64,000 nucleotides of DNA from Dromiciops gliroides (GCF_019393635.1 NC_057864.1:88550382-88614381); one strand, 5' to 3'. Numbered from the stretch's first letter, positions 1-11,743 are shown. Notes: generated from the letters alone by a model not told the origin. Program-made: numbers and translations.

Positions 1-460
1 CTGTAAAGACTTGTATGAACTGATGCAAAGGGATACAAACAGAAACAGGACAACTTCTATAATGAAAACGATATTGTAAAAACTTTGAAACATTTAGAGC
101 TCTAATCAGCACAACCAATAACTAACCACAATTCTAGAGGACTAATGATGAAACATGGTATCTACCTCCTGAGGGAGGGGCAGCTAGGTGGTACAGTAGA
201 TAGAGTGCCAGCCCTGGAGTTAGGAAGATTCAGCTTCCAGAGTTCAAATCTGGCCTTAGACACTTACCAGCTCTGTGACCCTGGGCAAGTCACTTATCCC
301 TGTTTGCCTCAATTTTCTCATCTATAAAATGAACTGGAGAAGGAAATGGCAAACTGCTCTTGCCAAGAAAACCCCAAATGGGGTCACAAAGAGTCAGATA
401 TGACTGAAAATGACTGAAGAACAACAGCAAACTTCTGAGAAAGAGATAAAAAGTATAAGA
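1..460 (+). mobile_element. L1 3' UTR fragment cut by window start
   Basis: 'aagacttgtatgaactgatg' and 'ggactaatgatgaaacatgg' match the L1/HAL1 3' UTR block seen at 26.8 kb. An RTE-tailed SINE interrupts it at 178-427, after which a few tens of bases of the element appear to resume. Confidence 0.65.
178..427 (+). mobile_element. CORE-SINE with RTE-type tail
   Basis: tRNA-like head (GGGGCAGCTAGGTGG), MIR-type core, then 'gcaaactgctcttgccaaga' and 'ggggtcacaaagagtcagat', the tail shared with RTE/BovB-type LINEs, ending in GAACAACA. It interrupts L1 3' sequence. Confidence 0.85.
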
Positions 461-824
461 ATGAGACATATTTATTTGTGTATGTCATAATACATGGAGG
501 CTAATTGTAGATATAAAATGTTCATGACCATGGATAAAGAACACAGATGGAGACACATAGTAGTCAGACGCTGACAACTGATAACTAAACTTAAATGTTA
601 AATTGAACAAATTCATCCACATCATCTCATCTTTGTGCTTAGTGGTATGAATTTTCGAGATGGGTGGCTAGGGTTTGAGATGAAACTATACAAAAGCAAA
701 AAGGCAATTAAAAGCTGATGCTAAATATATTGTACTTTTAAAAAAAGATATTTCATGTCAGGTACAAAATCCAGTAAACTTCAATAGTTACCTTGAGAAA
801 ATTTCAAAACATCAGAGCTCATAT
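461..824. other. Unassigned AT-rich stretch
   Basis: No open frame or recognised repeat between the L1 fragment and the old LINE piece. Confidence 0.6.
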
Positions 825-935
825 AGTTATAGAATCAGAGGGATCAAAGTGACCTCAAGAGATCATCTTCTAGCTAGCTTCCTGTCTCTGAGTAGGAGTG
901 CACCCAAACTATTACAGAAATGTAACTATCAGGAA
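825..935 (-). mobile_element. Old LINE/MIR 3'-end fragment
   Basis: 'atagaatcagagggatcaaa' followed by 'gatcatcttctagct' resembles the conserved antisense ending of L3/CR1-type or MIR-like repeats (pattern 'agaatcatagag...ggtcatctagtcc'). Too short and diverged to choose between them. Confidence 0.4.
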
Positions 936-999
936 GGAGCAAAATTTAAACAGCTCACAAATATTGCCCCATAATCAGGAGATTACAAAGATCAAAATA

Positions 1000-1396
1000 C
1001 TAATGGAAGGGTCATAGGAAGGAAGGTAAAACTAATATACTGTTTGTGGAACTGTGAAGTGGTCCAACCATTCTGGAAAAGATTTTGAAATTATGAGATA
1101 AGAGTTACTAAACTATTCACATTTTTTTTTATTCCATGGACCCAACTACTGAATTAATAACTGTAAGGATGTGAATAACAGAAAGAAAGAAATCATGTGT
1201 AACAAAATATTCACAGCAGCACTTTGTAGTTGCAAAATGTTGGAAATAAAGCTATATAGCCAACAATTGGGAATGGTTAAATAAATTTTAATACACAAAT
1301 GTAAAGGACTATTACTGTAACTGTAAGCAATGATCAATACGAGGAATTGTGATAAACACTGGAAAATGGGCAGATGAAATATTTAAAACCACAATC
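1000..1396 (+). mobile_element. Diverged L1 3' region
   Basis: Carries 'accattctggaaaagatttt', 'aatattcacagcagcacttt' and 'caattgggaatggttaaata', recognisable as L1 3' sequence next to the block described at 26.8 kb. Strongly diverged. Confidence 0.55.
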
Positions 1397-1410
1397 AAAA
1401 GAACAGTATA

Positions 1411-1597
1411 GGGGGTAGCTAGAAGGTGCAGTGCTAAAGTGGTGGCACAGTGAATAAAGCACCGACCCTGGATTCAAAAGAACCTGAGTTCAAATCTGGC
1501 CTCAGAAACTTGACACTTACTAGCTGTGTGACCTGGGGCAAGTCACTTAATCCTCATTGCCCTGCAAAAAATAAAAAAAAAAATTTTTTAATTTAAA
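1411..1597 (+). mobile_element. WSINE with duplicated 5' head
   Basis: Flanked by perfect AAAAGAACAGTATA (1397-1410, 1598-1611). Near 1425-1460 the 'GGTGCAGTG' / 'GGTGGCACAGTG' head motif occurs twice. Confidence 0.85.
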
Positions 1598-1611
1598 AAA
1601 AGAACAGTATA

Positions 1612-3028
1612 CATAATTACACAGGCTTCAAATCAAATACAAGGGTCAATGTTGCTTTCAGGTTTCTGAGGTTATACATATTTCAACTCTGTTTCGAAAT
1701 GGCAAACCATGAAATTGGAAAATTACATATTATGTCAATAACAAGTACAATTCTAAATGGTTTTGCTTAGTCTTTTTTCTAAGGAAAAGTTCTATCGGAG
1801 GAGAGGTACTTGGGAAGTCATTAATATGTTTTTTAAACTATATCACTAAAATTAAATATTTAAAAAGAAATGTAGTTGCCTATATTATTTCTTCATAAAT
1901 GTCCAAAGGGAACTCTACCACCCTGATGACATGTTTCAGCATCAATACTTATAATATTAAATATAATCTGTATAAAATCTGGCTGATTTCAGTGTAGACC
2001 TATTTCTTTCTCTTTTTTTTTGTGAGGCAATTGGGGTTAAGTGACTTGCCCAGAGTCACACAGCTAGTAAGTGGTAAGTATCTGAGGCTGGATTTGAACT
2101 CAGGTCCTCCTGAATCCAGCGCCCATGCTCTATCCACTGTGCCACCTAGCTGCCCCAGACTTATTTCTTTTTATTCTATCTCCACAAAGATATATAGAGA
2201 CTAACAACTGTTCACCATCATCGTAACAAAACACCCATCTACTTGAAGCTGATTAAGTCCTTCCCCACACCTTTTCTTGCTTTTGGTTAAATAAATGGTG
2301 TCATTTTTTTACATATTTGATAAATTTTATTTGGAATACAATAATCTCACTTTCTTTTATCAGTGTCTTTATGGGGAATGTTGAACACTTTCACAGAATT
2401 CAATATTGAATTGCCCCACAAAAGGTTTGTTTTAAACTGCTATACTAAGCAAACTGAGAAGCCAAGCTTATGGGAGCCTACTTGGGAAACAAACTGCCCT
2501 ACAACCTGACCATTGAAAAGTTATGCTAACTCTCAAGTTTCCCTAAAGGTCTGGGGATTCCCCAAAGCCCTGGATCCCCCTTAAATCCCTATAGCAGCAG
2601 GTGTGACTGCTAAACTAATCAGGTTACAATCTCAAGTAACTAGAAAAAAAACATGGAAACAAACAGCTGTCGCATTTGATTTAGAGGGTTTCCTAAAAGG
2701 TATCCCCCAGCACATCTGGTGACTGGGTGTCAGGTTGCAAGAAAAGCATTCTCTTTCCAAAGCGTCTTAAGACCTTTTGCATGCTCTGGACCAAGAACTC
2801 CAAATCCCTGGCACAGATAACTGTGTGTATATAGACACATATCACACAAATCAAACAAGGGTCTCAAATCCAAATAATCACATTATTTCTGTGATTAAAA
2901 TTCGATGTTATTTTATGAGATTCATATTAAAGCCTGTGGCAAGACTGTATTCTTCCCATCTCATTAAATTCCTTCCCAGAACTTCTGCTCCTTATTTCGC
3001 ATCCACATATAAATACTAGGTTAGAGAT
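1612..3028. other. Unassigned sequence around one WSINE
   Basis: Apart from the SINE at 2011-2156 nothing is recognised. Short frames have no family resemblance. Confidence 0.55.
2011..2156 (-). mobile_element. WSINE
   Basis: Flanks AGACCTATTTCTTT / AGACTTATTTCTTT, one mismatch. Confidence 0.9.
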
Positions 3029-3182
3029 TGGGGCGGGGGGGGGGGGGGGTGGCGCAATGAGGATAAGTGCCTTGCCCAGGGTCACACAGCTAGTAAGTGT
3101 CGAGTGTCTGAGGCTGGATTTGAACTCAGGTCCTCCTGAATCCAAGGCTGGTGCTTTATCTATTGCACCACCTAGCTGACCC
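3029..3182 (-). mobile_element. WSINE with poly(G) tract
   Basis: The usual T-tail position holds a G homopolymer (about 3035-3049) instead, then the SINE core in antisense. Confidence 0.85.
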
Positions 3183-3248
3183 ACACACATAAATAAATGT
3201 ACCATTTCACCAACAAGGAAGCATGTTTACACAACATTAGGACCTAGG

Positions 3249-3505
3249 CATGGTGAGTTAGGTGGTACAGTGGGTAGAGTGTAGAGTCTTCACTTGGAGT
3301 CAGAAAGTCTTGAGTTCAAATCTGGCCTCAGATACTGACTATGTGACAGAATAAATCACTTAACCTCTGCTTACCTCAGTCTCCTCATCTGTAAAAGAGG
3401 ATAATGATAGCATCCACCTTTCAGGGTTGTTATGAGGATAAAATGAGACAGTATTGTAAAGCACTTTGCAAATATAAAAATGCCATGTATATTATTATTT
3501 AGCAC
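3249..3505 (+). mobile_element. Long CORE-SINE (MIR-type 3' end)
   Basis: Head, core and 3' part 'ggttgttatgaggataaaat', 'gcactttgcaaatataaa', ATTATTATT end. Confidence 0.8.
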
Positions 3506-4930
3506 ATATATAACATGTTAAAGTGCCACATATATTATTTTTCATGAGTATGAGTGCATCCTTTTATCATAGTTTTAAGTAGGAGTGAATTAAGGAAGAA
3601 TCTTCATATGCTTGAGAAGTCTCCATTTCTCATCCCTTTCTCCTCCCTTACACTTAGTCTTTGTCAAAATCCACACTAACATCTGTTGTACATAAAATTC
3701 AGGAAATCTGAAGTGGTATAACCAGCTGAATTGGGAGTGCATGTGCTGGCATGTTTGTATAATGGCTTCCATCCCATAAATGCCAAAATTTTGTGCATTT
3801 TCCAGTCTAATTTCTCTCATTAGACTTGGTGGGGGTAGAGTCCATACAGGTCCTTCTACCTGTGTTTACAGTGACCCAGACAGTGAGACACTGGGACTAG
3901 ACCTAAAAGTTACCAGGGATAAAAGATTCTCCAATCTTCCACTATAACGAATTCAAGTTTCTTAGGAAATAGGTGAACCGGGTGGAGTCCAAATGTGGTA
4001 GGGATACAATAGCCGAGGTACATAGCCATACTTTAGCTGAAAAGTTGGCTATTGTTTCTATCAACAATTCCCTGAGGTCCTCCCCCACCTCATTCTGGCA
4101 TGACTGAGGAAGAAAGCTGGGAAATTGAGCTGGAGACTGAAGGGAGCGGAAGAGGAAAGGGGGGGGGGGGTATAATATTGGCATTTTGCCTCAAATGTCC
4201 AACAATGTAAGCAGGTCAATGAAGAGATACTACTGCATTCGGGTAAAAGACTGACTGTTTAGTGCAAATACTTTCCTAGGGATCAGAATGCTCTTGATTT
4301 TTCAGTTTTTGGTGATAACAACTTTAACCACTTGGTATAATGTTAGAGGAAAGCAAAAAGAATGTACGTCAGCAACTGCTGGCTCTTTGACAGCATCCTA
4401 CTATGATTCATTATTTTGGCAAACATTTTGGAGATAGGAATGTTTTATTTAGAAGGCTTGAGCTAGTTTGCCATATGCAGGGCTTGTGTTTCACAGGCTT
4501 CTACTGGGGTACATCACGTCGCAGGTTTTGCAAATGTATCCAAACCAATAATGGATGATTCACTTAAAGAGGCCAACAAGAATTATTCCATTTCTTTATT
4601 TGTTGTTGTTGTTGTTGTTCTGTGAAACATACTAGCTACAACTGAAAAAGACATATTAGTCCTGGGATTTTTTTCCAAACTTAATGACATATGGACACTT
4701 TTAAAATTGACATTTTGTTGAACAGCAGTTTTCTAGACACATAAAAAAGAGTAATTTTGAAAAGAACAGGATGAAATTATTTATGAGAATAGATTCTTAT
4801 TGGCTTAAAGCTGGCCACCTGTTATTATATTTAAAGAAAGATGAGATTAAAAATTTTTAATGTTATATAGTAATTAGAAAGAGAAAATGTATATTCCTTA
4901 TTTGTTGTGTATGATATTTGTATTCATTTA
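3506..4930. other. Unassigned sequence
   Basis: Contains a G11 tract (about 4160-4170) and a (TTG)n run (4600-4620). No gene or repeat family recognised. Confidence 0.55.
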
Positions 4931-4934
4931 AACA

Positions 4935-5049
4935 CACGACATGGGGTACTACTTGAGTGACAATCTTAGAATAAGGAAGGCCTGGGTTCAAATCCTGCCT
5001 CTGACATTCTAACTGATAGATGGGCAAGTCACTTAAATCCTTATTGTTC
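4935..5049 (+). mobile_element. Degraded tRNA-type SINE
   Basis: 'gcctgggttcaaatcctgcc' (box-B-like) and 'gggcaagtcacttaaatcct'. Confidence 0.5.
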
Positions 5050-5400
5050 CAGGCAATGCAATAGATCAAGTACCTGCTTTACATGAGGATGCAAAGACAA
5101 TAACAAACAAACAAAAAAAGTTTCTACTCACAAAACAATTTACATTCTATCAATTCTATCAAGACAACCTGTACACATCTATGAATTAACAGAATACATG
5201 GGAAATAAAAACATTGTAGTTAAAATACAAAGTAATCAGAGAGGAAGTTACTAGCAGTTGGAAGATCAGGGAAAGCATCCTGTAGAAAGAAGGTAGTGCC
5301 TGAGCTGAGTCCTAAAAGGAACAAACAACCAGTGCAAAGATGTAGACATGGGAGATGGAGTGCCTGACCTTTCTCCCTCAAGTGTCTCCCCACTTCAAAA
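5050..5400 (-). mobile_element. L2 3' fragment
   Basis: 'gatgcaaagacaataacaaa', 'agtgcctgagctgagtccta' and 'tgcaaagatgtagacatggg' follow the L2 3' order in antisense. Confidence 0.65.
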
Positions 5401-5984
5401 CCATAAGTGACATATAAGTTGTCAGTATGGATTAGTGAAGGGAGTTTCTTCTTCACTGACAAAATCACAGATCTGGTCAAAATCACAGGTTTATATATAC
5501 GTGTGTGTGTGTGTATGTATATGCTTATGTATATGTATATATTAGAAGCATGGTGGAGTCAGAAAGACAGAGAGTGAAAGGAGGTGTGGCATAGGATCCT
5601 GAGACAAAGAACCACTGGAATAGCAGCATCCCCTGAACAAAGAGCCCTGATTCCAGTCCAGTGCCCAGTGTTATCATCCAAGAAATCAAACCTTGTGGAG
5701 ATAATGACCTGACAGCTTCTTCTGCAGGTTTTGAAGCCCTTCCCTTCTCAGTAGCCACACCCAGTGAAAACCCAGAAAAGAAAGTCTCCCCCCCCCCACC
5801 CCCACAAAAAAAAAAGTGCCAAAATCTTGGCACTTTCAAGTGGTATAAAATTAGAAATGGTTATGGGTTTATCAGTGGAAAAAACAAAGCTGCATTACCA
5901 TTTGCTTTGGCACTACACCGTAAGACCCAGGCAACCCTTCCATCTGACTTCAGTTGAAATTTTCTATACTGTGTAGGTTTTCTC
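5401..5984. other. Unassigned sequence with overlapping short frames
   Basis: A C-run followed by an A-run near 5788-5815 keeps frames open on both strands, but codon content and lack of family match argue against coding. Confidence 0.5.
5490..5545. repeat. (GT)/(TATG) short repeat tract
   Basis: 'tatatacgtgtgtgtgtgtg' passing into TATGTATATG units. Confidence 0.8.
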
Positions 5985-6095
5985 TCCCATTATAATGAAA
6001 GTTCCTTGAGGCCAGGAAATGTCTTGCTTTTGGTAATTATATCCCCAGCATTTTGCCTATAGCAAGCAGCATTCATTCAATCATTCATACTGCAC
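5985..6095 (+). mobile_element. L2 3' end
   Basis: 'tgaaagttccttgaggccag', 'atatccccagcattttgcct' and (ATTC)n-like tail. Confidence 0.7.
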
Positions 6096-6099
6096 AGTC

Positions 6100-6265
6100 C
6101 TATTTCTGAAAAATCTTAGCTGTGTCACCCTGGGGAAATCACACTTCTACATGCTCTAGGTGCTCTAAAACTCAGTTTCAGAGAATCTACTGGTCTTTAT
6201 TCTTAGCAGGAGTCTTCTTTTCTGGGAGTTCTCCATACTAATGAGATCACAGGTTCGGTCAATAC
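6100..6265 (+). mobile_element. tRNA-type SINE 3' part, alternative tail
   Basis: 'gggagttctccatactaatg' and 'agatcacaggttcggtc' form the ending of a SINE type different from WSINE; a related copy lies at 6740-6910. Confidence 0.55.
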
Positions 6266-6424
6266 CTATCCTGTCCTCATATTTACAAGGACAAAGCTCT
6301 AAGAAGCTTGGAAAGTCACTGTAGCTCCTGAGTTGAATTCTTGTGTCGCATTTTTAGGTCAGTGGGAAATTTTTGTTTTGTGTTTGCAGTATGGCAGAAG
6401 GCTTCCAGAGAGAGGTGTGTGTTT

Positions 6425-6615
6425 GATTTAGAGTCAGGTGACTTCAAGTCGAATCCTGACTACCATTTACCCTGTGACTGTGGACAAGTCTTTGAGCTTC
6501 AGTTTTCTGCTTTATAAAATGACCATTGTATTTGCACTACCTAATTCACAAGGCTTTTTGTAAAGGCTCAAATAAGATATAGTACTCTGTAACACTGAAA
6601 GTGTTCAAGTTAATC
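6425..6615 (+). mobile_element. MIR-like SINE
   Basis: 'gacttcaagtcgaatcctga', 'tgtgactgtggacaagtctt', 'cagttttctgctttataaaa'. Confidence 0.55.
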
Positions 6616-6739
6616 TGTAAGCTAGGGGATGAGAAGGGGAGTATGATGCAATGGAAAAGCCATTAGAGGGTTTTTTTTGTTGTTGTTAGAAGACTCTAGC
6701 ACCACCCTCCTTTGTCCACATGAATCTCGTACTATGAAA

Positions 6740-6915
6740 GATGACATGTCAGAATATATAGAGAACTGGCCCAAAGGTCAGGAAGACCCAGGATCAAGCC
6801 CTGACCCTGGTACATGCTGTGACTCTAGGCAGGCCACTAAATCTCCCATTGACTCCAGACAACTGTCTAAGAACATATGCAATGGTAGAAGGGAGTTCCC
6901 CATGCAGCTGTTTTC
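6740..6915 (+). mobile_element. tRNA-type SINE with alternative tail
   Basis: 'ggtcaggaagacccaggatc' head, then 'gactccagacaactgtctaa' and 'aatggtagaagggagttccc'. Confidence 0.6.
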
Positions 6916-6919
6916 ATAG

Positions 6920-7184
6920 TGATGGGGATTCCTGAGAGTTCCTGAGGTTCCCTTTTCAGGAGGTCCATGAGGTCAAAATCATTTTCATAATACTAAGACA
7001 ATTTACTTTCTAATATGGTAAATATTGATAGAGAAAGCCCCAAATAAATAAAAGCTCTTGGGGAGTAGTCTTCAATATTTTTTTTTAATCTAAAAAGGTC
7101 CTGATACCAGAAGGTTTGAAAAATGCAGCCTTATACCAATGAATTCATAGGTCTGATTCCCGCTGCCCCCCAAAAAATCATACT
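6920..7184. other. Unassigned sequence
   Basis: Nothing recognised. Confidence 0.5.
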
Positions 7185-7430
7185 ACTCTCCAACCAAAAG
7201 ATCCTGTTTTCTGCCCCTAGAATTCTCTGAATTTTCCCAACTTCACTCATGTTGTTCTCTATACCTAGAATTAGTCCCTCTATTGACCTCTTTACCTACT
7301 GAATTTCTACTCTTCCTTTAAAGTCTACTCAAATGCTACCTCTTCTATAGAGCCTAATCTGATGCCATTTGTAAGTTTAAAAACAAAGAAAAACAAAAAA
7401 ACCTTACCCTTCAGAACTTACTCATTGATG
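7185..7430 (+). mobile_element. L2 3' fragment
   Basis: 'tactcttcctttaaagtcta', 'tgctacctcttctatagagc' match the sense L2 region just before its 3' UTR. An A-rich stretch near 7380-7405 interrupts it. Confidence 0.6.
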
Positions 7431-7480
7431 TTGTTCAGTCATTTTCAGTTATGTCTGACTCCTCATGACCCACAAACTAC
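7431..7480 (-). mobile_element. RTE-type SINE tail fragment
   Basis: 'gttgttcagtcattttcagt' and 'gtctgactcctcatgaccc', the antisense of the tail seen at 380-424. Confidence 0.65.
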
Positions 7481-7905
7481 AATGTCCTGGGCTGATGGCT
7501 CAAGATAATTAGGCCCGTGAAAACCCACAGAAGGTTTGTAAGCCTTTTGCAGGTGTGTTTGATCAGGAGGCAAAAGAAGAAGAGAAAGGCAAGAGAAAGA
7601 TATGGACTTTGTCTCTTCCCAGAAGGAGGTAAGAGGGTTTAGACACTATGAAATGCCATTACATTCCCATGATCAATGAACATCAAAAGCAGAGGAATCT
7701 TTGGTTTCCCCTGGGAGTTAGGTGGGGCATAGAGGGTCCTTCAATGCTGATGATATCACTCCTGTTCATACCTTTGCATGAAGATGGTTAACTGTGGAGT
7801 CTCAGTGATTTTCATTCCTAGAAAAGTTCATATTTGAGAGAATTAGGATGATAGAGGAGTTGGATCAATAAACATAGTTGAATCTGTCACTATATGGAAC
7901 AACCC
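7481..7905. other. Unassigned sequence
   Basis: 'gcccgtgaaaacccacagaa' and a purine-rich block; no repeat family recognised. Confidence 0.5.
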
Positions 7906-7919
7906 TTTCACCCACTTCT

Positions 7920-8088
7920 GTTTGGGTTTTTTTTGTTTGGGGGGGGGGGGTTGCAAGGCAATGGGGGTTAAGTGACTTGCCCAGGGTCACACAGCTAGTA
8001 AGTGTCAAGTGTCTGAGGCTGGATTTGAACTCAGGTCCTCCTGAATCCAGGGCCGGTGCTTTATCCACTGCACCACCTAGCTGCCCCC
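7920..8088 (-). mobile_element. WSINE with G12 tract
   Basis: Perfect flanks TCACCCACTTCT (7908-7919, 8089-8100). A poly(G) tract at about 7939-7950 interrupts the tail. Confidence 0.92.
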
Positions 8089-8129
8089 TCACCCACTTCT
8101 AATAACCAATGAAGTCCTCTTACACCAGG

Positions 8130-8375
8130 TAATAATAATAACTAGCATTTACATATCACTTTAAGGTTTTGTAAAGTGCTTACACATGTAAATTCATTTG
8201 ACCTTCAAGAAAGCCTTTATTATTCTCATTCTACAGATGAAGAGACTAAGGCACAAAGACATTAAGTGACTTGCCCATAGTCACAAAGAATTAAGTGTCT
8301 GGTGTAGCATTTAAACTCAAGTATTCCTGATTCCATCCATCAAAAACTCTATCCACTGACCACCTGGATGTCTCT
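8130..8375 (-). mobile_element. Long CORE-SINE/MIR
   Basis: 'aactagcatttacatatcac' then 'ctacagatgaagagactaag' and 'acctggatgtc' in antisense. Confidence 0.7.
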
Positions 8376-9424
8376 AGATGACTCAGATGCGTTAGTGGAT
8401 CCCTCCTACCCACCCACCCATCCAATATAGTGTGTGGACCCCTGCAAGACTGAACTGTTAGTTCCAACCATTTGGGGTGCCTCCTGCTCCTCTTCACTGC
8501 TAGATCTGTTCTTTTAAACTATTGCTAATAATAGAAAGGCAATATTCCATTAGCCTCCATAAGGCATTTCAGAGAGAACATGACCATCTAGCCCTTTCCC
8601 CCGCTCTCACCCCCACAAGACCTTGTGGTCTGAAGGAAAGCTCTGCAAGCTGCCAAGTCAAGACTTGCACGCTCCAGAGAGCTGCCTAAGCCTCAGAGCC
8701 AGTCAGCATCTATTTACAAAGGTCTCTGTTACAGCCAAGCCTCTTGATACATTTACAGTGTATCTTGTTTCAAAGTGGAATTAACTTTTGCTCCAAGGCC
8801 AGCTGATGTTTAAAACCATATAAAATATTTTATTACAAAAAAAGAACATGTCGTGTCTATGAGGATTTGCATGCTCCTATTTTAGGACTTACATCAAAAT
8901 GCTGTTCTCCAGGCAGGCCCCCGCCATTATTCTATTACACCAAGTTACCATTTGTTTGTATCTCTTTCCTGGAACTGTTTTTAGCCACGGTTTTAGCCAC
9001 AAGATATAGTCCAAGAAATGTGTATCCTTGTTCAGAGATATATTCAAGACCAATAGAGCTGTTTTGCTTATTCTCACTAGATGCTGGTTGTGGGGTCAGA
9101 TGATAAAGTTTTTTCCCCCCTATTCAGACTGTACCTAACCCTGGTTATTAAATACTCATTTTGAACTCCCTTGACCAAAATTTAGTAAATTTCCTGATAT
9201 GTATTCAAGGAACCTATATTTAGTGTAATGGTAATGGTTGTTGTCCTTCATTCTCATAGAAGACCAAAATGACTTTACTATGTTGGAGTCAAGGTATAGT
9301 ATTTCCAAGTGAGGCTAATCAGACCAATAAAAGCACAGAACAATCTACCACAGATCAGGCACAAACAGTACACGTGAACATTTGGAGTAGAATATTTAGT
9401 GTTAAATACCATTTGGATGATCAT
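8376..9424. other. Mostly unassigned stretch, GC-richer at 8580-8720
   Basis: Little recognised repeat; 9245-9290 resembles the antisense extension of the composite SINE ('ttgtccttcattctcataga'). No convincing coding frame. Confidence 0.5.
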
Positions 9425-9945
9425 ACATTCATAGAATTTTAGAGCTGTGTAACGATTGGAATAACGCCACCTGCTGGATACTAACTGTAGAAGAGTTCTG
9501 CCCATGAAGCGAAGGTCTTTGAGGGCAAGACCAGGAGTCTTGTCTTTGGTATCAGGAAGTGACGCGGACTAGTGGGAGGAGGAAGGAAGAGACTGGCGCG
9601 GAGTCTCGGGCTTCTTTCCTCTGGACTCTGGCGGAGAAGGGAGCTAGAAATGCGCTCTCCCTTTAATAGATAGGAATCTAGGCCTTTTTCTCTCTCTTTA
9701 CCAAATTCTTATTCTCCTTAATAAATGCTTAAAAGTCTAACTCTTGCTAAAGCTTATAATTTATTGGCGACCACTCATTAGATATTTTAGACAGTTTAGC
9801 TAGAATTTTAGCCCTTAACAGCTGGAAAGGACCATAAAAGATACATAATATCTAATTTCACAAAGAAGAAAACTGAGGCCCAGAGGTTGAGTGACTTGGT
9901 AATACAGCTAGTTAATATAAGAGTCTGGACTAGAACCAAGATCTT
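9425..9945 (-). mobile_element. MIR-like repeat split by the family A LTR
   Basis: Left piece 9425-9447 and right piece 9821-9945 ('gaaaactgaggcccagaggt') join cleanly once the LTR is removed. Confidence 0.6.
9448..9820 (+). mobile_element. Solo LTR, ERV family A (373 bp)
   Basis: Runs TGTAACG...CCTTAACA, with an AATAAA near 9720 and a GC-richer centre. It is flanked by a 4 bp duplication GCTG (9444-9447, 9821-9824). Removing the LTR and one GCTG restores an older MIR-like repeat ('ttagagctggaaaggacc'). The short duplication fits a gammaretrovirus-like (ERV1) fossil. No internal viral sequence is present, so it arose by LTR-LTR recombination. Confidence 0.85.
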
Positions 9946-10044
9946 CTCATTTGAAATTTATTTCGTTTTAAATCAATTCCCCATGTTTGTGCTAAGGAGC
10001 TAGAAGTTCTCTCATGAAAAGCTCAAAATACTTTATAGATCATA

Positions 10045-10170
10045 GATATAAAAGCACAGATGATTAGAGCTAGAAAGAGCATTCAAGAACATCTAGTTCA
10101 ACCTCATCATTTTATAGTTGAGGAACCTGACCCTGCTAGAGGCTTATGGAGACCAAAAGTTTAAACAAGT
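10045..10170 (-). mobile_element. MIR-like repeat
   Basis: 'gattagagctagaaagagca', 'acatctagttcaacctcatc', 'tatagttgaggaacc'. Confidence 0.55.
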
Positions 10171-10239
10171 GAGGGAGTATATTTCAGATTTTAGCATGTT
10201 AAAAAATTTCAACTGAACTAAAGTTGTACTGAGAAACAA

Positions 10240-10425
10240 CAGGGCATAAAGAAGAGAGGGATGAATTTGGGGTCACAAAGGCCTAAATTCAAGTTCTGCT
10301 TCCCACACATATTGGCTGGGACGATGAGCAAATCCCTTAACATCTCAGATGAATTGTTTAGGTAGTTTCCTCACTGAATTCCCCCACAGAGATAAAATCA
10401 TAAGTTAGGACCCTCCCCTAAAAAT
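10240..10425 (+). mobile_element. Degraded tRNA-type SINE
   Basis: 'ggcctaaattcaagttctgc' and 'gagcaaatcccttaacatct'; tail resembles the 6740 type. Confidence 0.45.
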
Positions 10426-11340
10426 CATAGTAATAGGAAATTGTGTTTTGATATAGACACATCTGAGACTTAAGGTTTTTTTCAAATTTTCTCAGTAATG
10501 ACTCATGATTGATTGTAAAAAAAACTATTGGTTCTGAAACCAATTTGTAAAGTCTTCCTCTTTAAAAAAAAAAGCATAGTCTGGGTCTCAGGTAGCAACT
10601 CAACTACATTTCCTAAATTCTGTTTATTGATTCATATTTTTTCTTAGAAAAATAAGGAGTCTAGATATTTCTTTTTCCTCAGGGGTTTTGAAAGAGAAAT
10701 GATGATTATAAAAACTTATGTTTCTTTGATAAATTTAAGATAAAATTGTCCTTTCAAAATACCATTGTTGTCCATCACATTGGACAGCAGTAGAAAACAA
10801 ATATTCAAAAACCAAAAAATTCAACTGATTGTTTAGCTTATCCAGTTGCTTATGATATACCTCTTCTTTCAAATTAATTTATAAATCAAAATTTTAAAAT
10901 AAAGGCACTCCTGTTATCGAATGATAAGGATCTGGGTGATAGGTGACCAGAGATACAGTTAGGTACGGACTAAAAGGAAGCAAAAAGAGGTAGCTAAGAC
11001 CCTCAGAGAATCACAGAAGAAACAAGGTAAGTCAGACAGTATACAAATACATACAGGACACTCTAAAATGTTTCACTGGGAACTCCTTACACCATTGAAA
11101 TCACTATTCTAATGCCAAAAGAAAAGTGATAAGTACTCCAATTCCTAGTTGTTGCTTTGTTGTTGTTTTTTTTTAAATCATTAGACCTTGAGATGTGTAA
11201 TTTGGTAAGAGATTTGCATTTTCTTATTTTAATTTTTTAAAATGACACATTTAAAGACAAGCTAATGAGCTACAAATTGTGTTCATTTTTAAAAATTACT
11301 TTTGAGGAGTGGAAGAATTTTTTTATCCTATTGCCACAAT
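10426..11340. other. Unassigned AT-rich stretch
   Basis: No long frame, no recognised repeat. Confidence 0.55.
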
Positions 11341-11388
11341 TTCCTTTCATGGAATCACAGAATTTCAGAATTGGAAGTGATCTTAAAT

Positions 11389-11743
11389 GTTGTTTGTCCT
11401 TCATTTTCAAAGAGAACCATAATATCAGGGTGAGGTCATGACTTGCACTGAATTGGATTTAAGTGATGGAGGGCTGTACAAGATCACCAATTTTACTCTC
11501 TCCTCCAGAGCCATCTGTGTCCAGTGGCAAGATAAATATCAGGACGACTGGAGATGGCCCCAGATATTTGGGGGTTTTGTTTGTTTATTTGTTTTGGGTT
11601 GTTGTTTTTTGCAGAGTAATGAGGGTTAAGTGACTTGCCCAGGGTCACACAGCTAGTAAGCATCTGAGGTGAGATTTGAACTCAGGTCCTCCTGAATCCA
11701 AGGCCAGTGCTCTATTGAAGTGTGTCACCTAGCTATCTCAAGG
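11389..11743 (-). mobile_element. Composite SINE with long 3' extension
   Basis: On the plus strand it begins 'tgtttgtccttcattttcaa' (the extension) and ends with the WSINE-like head. Flanks GATCTTAAAT / GATCATAAAT. It shares the extension with 19867-20250. Confidence 0.75.

Noticed and set aside
5525-5957. Overlapping ~100-residue frames on both strands
   Set aside because: Kept open by homopolymer runs; no motif or family resemblance, opposite-strand overlap.
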